Below are positions 60,229 through 64,000 of a DNA stretch of 64,000 bases, in pieces. The DNA is from JBLNBN01 sp050260015. Lineage in GTDB: Bacteria > Bacteroidota > Ignavibacteria > Kapaibacteriales > UBA2268. The notes under the pieces are model-generated. The model did not search any database. It was given only the letters and a program-made list of their open reading frames with translations, and had not been told where the DNA came from. Location: assembly GCA_050260015.1 (NCBI GenBank), contig JBLNBN010000063.1, positions 1 to 64,000 on the forward strand, read 5' to 3'. A program made the position numbers and the translations under genes. How positions within the stretch are numbered: position 1 is the stretch's first letter; the number at the start of each line of letters is the position of its first letter.

Positions 60229-63200
60229 ATGCGTTTAATGAAGAGTGACATAGGAAATTGGTTCAAAGCGGGCATTGCCTGCTTTGGGGCATTATTATCG
60301 CTCTTTTTGAACGTCGAAGCTCAAGAGATAATAAGTATCAAAGGCGGCGCTCGCGTCTCGTTTACCAACGGCTCAGTCGTCAGCATAAACGGCTCGCTTA
60401 CGAGCGAAGCTGGTTCAAGCCTGACCGCGAACGGCGAGATAGAGGTTTACGGCGATTGGACGATTGGCGGCTCCCAGAGCGCTACCGCGGGAAATATTAA
60501 ATTCCTCGGGACCAATTCCTCGACTATAAATTGCCCGGGATTGAACGCGCAATTCTTCCTTATTACAACGGCGAAAACCGGATTGAATACGGAAGTAAAG
60601 ATAATCACCCCGATAATAACATCCGGGCCCTTTCTCAGCTTAATTTCCGGAACATTTAATTTAGACGGAGCGTTCGGCTTTGCTTCACCGGCCCTGTTGC
60701 CGGTTTCAGGCGAGCTTGCTATACCTGCCGGCGCCCGCTTTATTCTAAACGACCAGCTGGCTACGGTAATCGCCCAGGACGCTAATCTACGTCTCGGCGG
60801 GGAACTAATTCTACTTAAAGGCGAATTCCAAATAGGGGACGGCTCCTCCGAAAGCGGCTTATTGTACTCTAACGGCGCGCGACTGGAGATAGGACCCGAC
60901 GCTTCGGCTAAACTGATCGTGAGCGCCGCAATAATGCGCGAAAACGATAACGATTCGATTTCTTACGTTCAATCGGGCGGGCTTGTTCGACTTGGGACGA
61001 CGCACGCCCTGACGCAACCCGGCAGGGGACTATTCGACGTCGGGACCGATAGCTCTTCTTTTACCATAACCGGCGGAACTATCGAGCTGAAAAAAGCTTC
61101 TTCGACCGCGACCGAGGAGTTCCTTGTTCGCGCCGCCAAGGGAACTGTTACGGGCGGAAAAGTAGTGATCGACGCGGACGAAGCCGGATCCGATTTTGAA
61201 ATAAATTCCTCGATGTCGATTGGAGAATTAGACCTATCGGCGGCGAACAATCCAAAACTTAAATTGGGTTCCGACCTAACCGTTCTCGGGGATATTACCC
61301 TCGCCGGAAACGGGTCAGACCGATTCGACTTCTCAAATTATGAACTGAGGCTCGGCGGCGACTGGACGAATAATTTGAGCTCCGCGGACGGCATTTCGTT
61401 TAACGGCCGCGCGCTCCGCCTTGTCGGCGATAGCCTGCAGAAATTGCAAGGCTCTGCCGCGCTTGACTTCCCGAAACTATATGTCGAAAAAACGGGCGGC
61501 TCGTCAGTGATGGAAGGCCCCATGACGGTGAGCGATACGCTTCGCCTTGTTTCAAACGCCGCTCTGGACATGAACGGCTTCGACCTGACAATCGGCGAGG
61601 ACGCCGCCATTTGTTCCGATTACGGGAACCAGGAAGGGATTTCAACCTTTTCCGCTAATAATTTTATCTTTAATTCGGGTAGCGGCAGCGATCCGTTAGT
61701 CGGATCCCGATTAATTCGAAAAATCAACCCGGCCCGCGCTTTACCCTTCGATCTGTATTTCCCAATAGGGTCTCCAAATTCGTACACCCCCGCGACGGTT
61801 ACATTCAATGCCGGCGGCGCGACATTCCTCCCTTCGTCGGAAATCGCTATAAAGCCCGTGCCTTTGGCCCACCCGGCCATCGAGACGCCCGATCGCTCCA
61901 TGCTGAAATACTGGGTGATAAAAAAGCAAAACATCTCGATTAACAATAACGGCGCTACGCTGCTTTTTAATTATAATCCAGCTGAAGTGGAGGGCAACGA
62001 AGGCAATTACGAAGTTCTCTACTACTCGCCGTCATGGGACGATCCAACGGGCTACTGGCGAATTAACCCGGGCGAGAGCGACGACGTGGTGGACTTTAAC
62101 GCCAAGCTTTTCTATTCGCAGCAGGTGGACGAGATAGACGGCGATTGGCTGGCGGGCGAGCCCGATGCAGCAAGAGGGACGTATTTCGCGCGCCAGGACG
62201 GCCCTTGGGACGATCCCGATACATGGTCGAAAGACGGCTTCGATATGCCCGCCTCGAGCAGGGCGCCCTCCAAGCTTAGCGACGTCGTTCGAATTCAAAA
62301 TCATAAGATAACGATTAGCTCCCAACCTACTGCCGTCAACAAGATATCCGTAGAAACCGGGACCGACGGCAGAGCTTCCGGAGAGTTGGTTATTATCGGC
62401 GGCGTCTCCGCAATTGGGGATACTTTTATGCTCGAGCCCGACGCTAAGCTGACTATAGCGCATTCCGAAGGCATTTCCGCGGTTCCGGCCCTGACCGGCG
62501 CGGTTCAAACGGATTTTCGCAGCTTTAGCTCGCAGGCGATTTATGAATACTCAGGCAATGGCGAGCAGGTAACAGGGGACGGGTTGCCCGACATTACGCG
62601 CGCGTTGATCATTTCCAAGTCTTCCGGCTCCAGGATCACGCTTTCGAAAAATGTTTCAATAACGGATTCGCTGGTAATTAACGACGGCGCGCTGGATATG
62701 TCCCTTTTTACGCTGAACGGGCATTCCGCCGATCGCACGTTAACTATGCGGGGCGGCGAACTCATCGTGCCGGGCTCCTTCCCGCTTAATTATGCCTCGC
62801 CGAGCTTCGCCGCCGGAATAATTAACTTCCAGGGCGCGGGCAACGCGACGATACCTTCTTCGGGTTCAACTCCCGGCGTAAATCAATACTATGATCTGAA
62901 AATTTCCAGTCCGCCCGGCCAAACCCGTTCAGGAAACGTTTCATTGCGTTCCCAGGGAGAAATAAGAATATCAAATAATTTGGACGTTGGCTCGCTCGAG
63001 TTTACCGACAATTCCTACAGGTTCCTAACGGACGGTTCGACTGTTCGATTCAATAAGGCGGGCGGCTCTCAAAACGTACAAACTCGTCCTTCGCTTCCCG
63101 CGGATTCTCTCTGTTACCTGAACTATTACACTTTGATAGTCGACGGCGGCGGTACGAAGAGCTTAACGGCCGGAACTGGCGCGCCAATATTTAAGATATT

Positions 63201-64000
63201 AAACGAACTGAGAATTGAAGGCGGCTCCACGCTGGCCGCTAACGGTTTCGACCTGGAAGTGCAGGGCAACTGGATAAATCAATCCGGGGCGTTCCAACCC
63301 GGCGCAAGCTCGGTAATCCTGCGCTCGCCCGTGGCGACTTATTCGACCGTGCTGAATGCGCGCGACACGACCGACAACCCGTTCAATAATCTTTTAATAG
63401 CTGGCGCCGGCGAAGTTTACGTCCAGGACAATACGTTAATCAGGGGCAACCTTTCGATCGATAGCGCCTCGATTCTGAAAGTTACCGACCGAATACTCAC
63501 CGTGGGCGGAAATTGGACTAACCGCGGCGGAACGTTTAATTACGGATCTTCGGAAGTAATTTTCAACGGCTCCGCGCAGCAATCGATATCAAATCCTGTC
63601 GCCTCGGTTAACTTCTACAACCTGACGTTGAAAAATCCGGCGGGATTACTTGCACAAAGCATTGGAACTACGCAGGATAACGGCATAAACGTATTCGGCG
63701 CATTGAATTTAGAGCAGGGTAAGATCGATTCCCGCGGCAAGCTCGTAACGGCGTACGGCTCATTAACCCGCGCCGGCGGCGGCTACGTGGACGGCGCGCT
63801 CGCTAAACCGGTTCCGACTGGCGCGACGACCTTAATCTACGAAGTGGGGTACGGGTCTCGTTATACTCCGGCAAATATAACTTTTACCGGCACAGGCGGG
63901 GGTGCGGGAAATTTAGCCGTATTATCCGACACGATTAAAAATGGATCGGCGCCCGTATCGTGGAGCTCCACCGAGGACTATCTTCAGCCTTTGGGCAGTA
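60229..64000 (+). CDS. Giant secreted repetitive surface protein, 3'-partial
   Basis: The frame is open from the ATG at 60229 to the window edge (over 1257 residues, no stop; ATG at 60238 is an alternative). A signal peptide (about 1-34, NVEAQ) leads to Gly/Ser/Asn-rich beta-repeats. W-centred repeat units recur: YGDWTIGGS (nt 60451), GGDWTNN (61363), QGNWINQ (63262) and GGNWTNR (63505). A block GPWDDPDTWS...DVVRIQNHKITI (nt about 62200-62310) resembles the G8-like W-S units of large Bacteroidota surface proteins. Two matching segments, FPIGSPNSYTPATVTF and EVGYGSRYTPANITF, look like spaced domain repeats. Expected to be a long surface protein, probably with a C-terminal sorting domain beyond the window. 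Starts 3 bp after the C1q-like gene. Confidence 0.85.
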   Translation, partial: MRLMKSDIGNWFKAGIACFGALLSLFLNVEAQEIISIKGGARVSFTNGSVVSINGSLTSEAGSSLTANGEIEVYGDWTIGGSQSATAGNIKFLGTNSSTINCPGLNAQFFLITTAKTGLNTEVKIITPIITSGPFLSLISGTFNLDGAFGFASPALLPVSGELAIPAGARFILNDQLATVIAQDANLRLGGELILLKGEFQIGDGSSESGLLYSNGARLEIGPDASAKLIVSAAIMRENDNDSISYVQSGGLVRLGTTHALTQPGRGLFDVGTDSSSFTITGGTIELKKASSTATEEFLVRAAKGTVTGGKVVIDADEAGSDFEINSSMSIGELDLSAANNPKLKLGSDLTVLGDITLAGNGSDRFDFSNYELRLGGDWTNNLSSADGISFNGRALRLVGDSLQKLQGSAALDFPKLYVEKTGGSSVMEGPMTVSDTLRLVSNAALDMNGFDLTIGEDAAICSDYGNQEGISTFSANNFIFNSGSGSDPLVGSRLIRKINPARALPFDLYFPIGSPNSYTPATVTFNAGGATFLPSSEIAIKPVPLAHPAIETPDRSMLKYWVIKKQNISINNNGATLLFNYNPAEVEGNEGNYEVLYYSPSWDDPTGYWRINPGESDDVVDFNAKLFYSQQVDEIDGDWLAGEPDAARGTYFARQDGPWDDPDTWSKDGFDMPASSRAPSKLSDVVRIQNHKITISSQPTAVNKISVETGTDGRASGELVIIGGVSAIGDTFMLEPDAKLTIAHSEGISAVPALTGAVQTDFRSFSSQAIYEYSGNGEQVTGDGLPDITRALIISKSSGSRITLSKNVSITDSLVINDGALDMSLFTLNGHSADRTLTMRGGELIVPGSFPLNYASPSFAAGIINFQGAGNATIPSSGSTPGVNQYYDLKISSPPGQTRSGNVSLRSQGEIRISNNLDVGSLEFTDNSYRFLTDGSTVRFNKAGGSQNVQTRPSLPADSLCYLNYYTLIVDGGGTKSLTAGTGAPIFKILNELRIEGGSTLAANGFDLEVQGNWINQSGAFQPGASSVILRSPVATYSTVLNARDTTDNPFNNLLIAGAGEVYVQDNTLIRGNLSIDSASILKVTDRILTVGGNWTNRGGTFNYGSSEVIFNGSAQQSISNPVASVNFYNLTLKNPAGLLAQSIGTTQDNGINVFGALNLEQGKIDSRGKLVTAYGSLTRAGGGYVDGALAKPVPTGATTLIYEVGYGSRYTPANITFTGTGGGAGNLAVLSDTIKNGSAPVSWSSTEDYLQPLGS

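Noticed and set aside
60258..60500. Separate 80-aa gene in another frame
   Set aside because: It lies wholly inside the long frame beginning at 60229, whose signal peptide and repeats continue through it. The short frame is Arg-rich and resembles no protein.

Overview
The window looks like a chromosomal segment of a Bacteroidota-related (FCB group) bacterium, probably a deep branch such as Ignavibacteria or Kapabacteria rather than a classical Bacteroides or Flavobacterium. Support: a type IX secretion (T9SS) motor pair (GldL/GldM-like) opens the window; three secreted proteins end in T9SS C-terminal sorting domains; the queuine tRNA transglycosylase lacks most of its zinc cysteines; and a Bacteroidota-type promoter (TTTG, 19 nt, TAATTTTG) lies immediately upstream of a tRNA-Glu gene. 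Many genes nevertheless carry good Shine-Dalgarno sequences, and 2-oxoglutarate dehydrogenase is the E2-E1 fusion best known from actinobacteria. The species call is inference; there is no rRNA here.

Layout. 1-1919: end of a T9SS motor operon. 2035-8631: a TolC / RDD / adaptor / ATPase / two-permease tripartite export cluster. 8668-13657: an orphan 79-aa gene divergent from glmS and an LptD-like outer-membrane LPS assembly protein. 13677-17160 (minus): penicillin-acylase-family hydrolase and an NAD-dependent epimerase. 17334-23975: sugar nucleotidyltransferase/mutase-like fusion, a PTS IIA protein and the fused 2-oxoglutarate dehydrogenase. 23972-27729: a response-regulator/histidine-kinase hybrid, an ABC-F ATPase and peptide deformylase. 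27808-34228: three T9SS cargo proteins (a GH18 enzyme and two Asp-box beta-propeller proteins) around a divergent promoter region. 34250-39960: a tight operon comEC - pgeF - vanZ-like - REC/PP2C phosphatase - tgt - yajC. 40057-41737: ribBA and greA. 41712-42901: two convergent, probably paralogous lipoproteins. 42954-46701 (minus): murD - ftsW - rimM - trmD. 46924-48630: PhoU-like protein plus Pit phosphate transporter, then tRNA-Glu(CTC). 48807-50812: EFR1 flavodoxin/ferredoxin protein, recR, ybaB. 50980-52185: PspA-like and YbjN-like proteins. 52271-56321: double-OmpA-domain outer-membrane protein, FAD-linked oxidase, OsmC. 56322-64000: a long AT-rich leader and three secreted fibre-like proteins, the last running off the window.

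Functional picture. Most genes serve the cell envelope: export of proteins (T9SS motor, YajC), small molecules (tripartite ABC pump) and LPS (LptD), wall synthesis (GlmS, MurD, FtsW), envelope stress (PspA) and surface display (T9SS cargo, fibre operon). I see no phage, transposon, CRISPR array, toxin-antitoxin module or recognisable defence system. The most distinctive region is the terminal surface-fibre operon (56805 onward). Single-gene oddities include the zinc-depleted Tgt, the mutase-like domain that has lost its metal motif, and a perfect 18-bp palindrome in a divergent promoter region.
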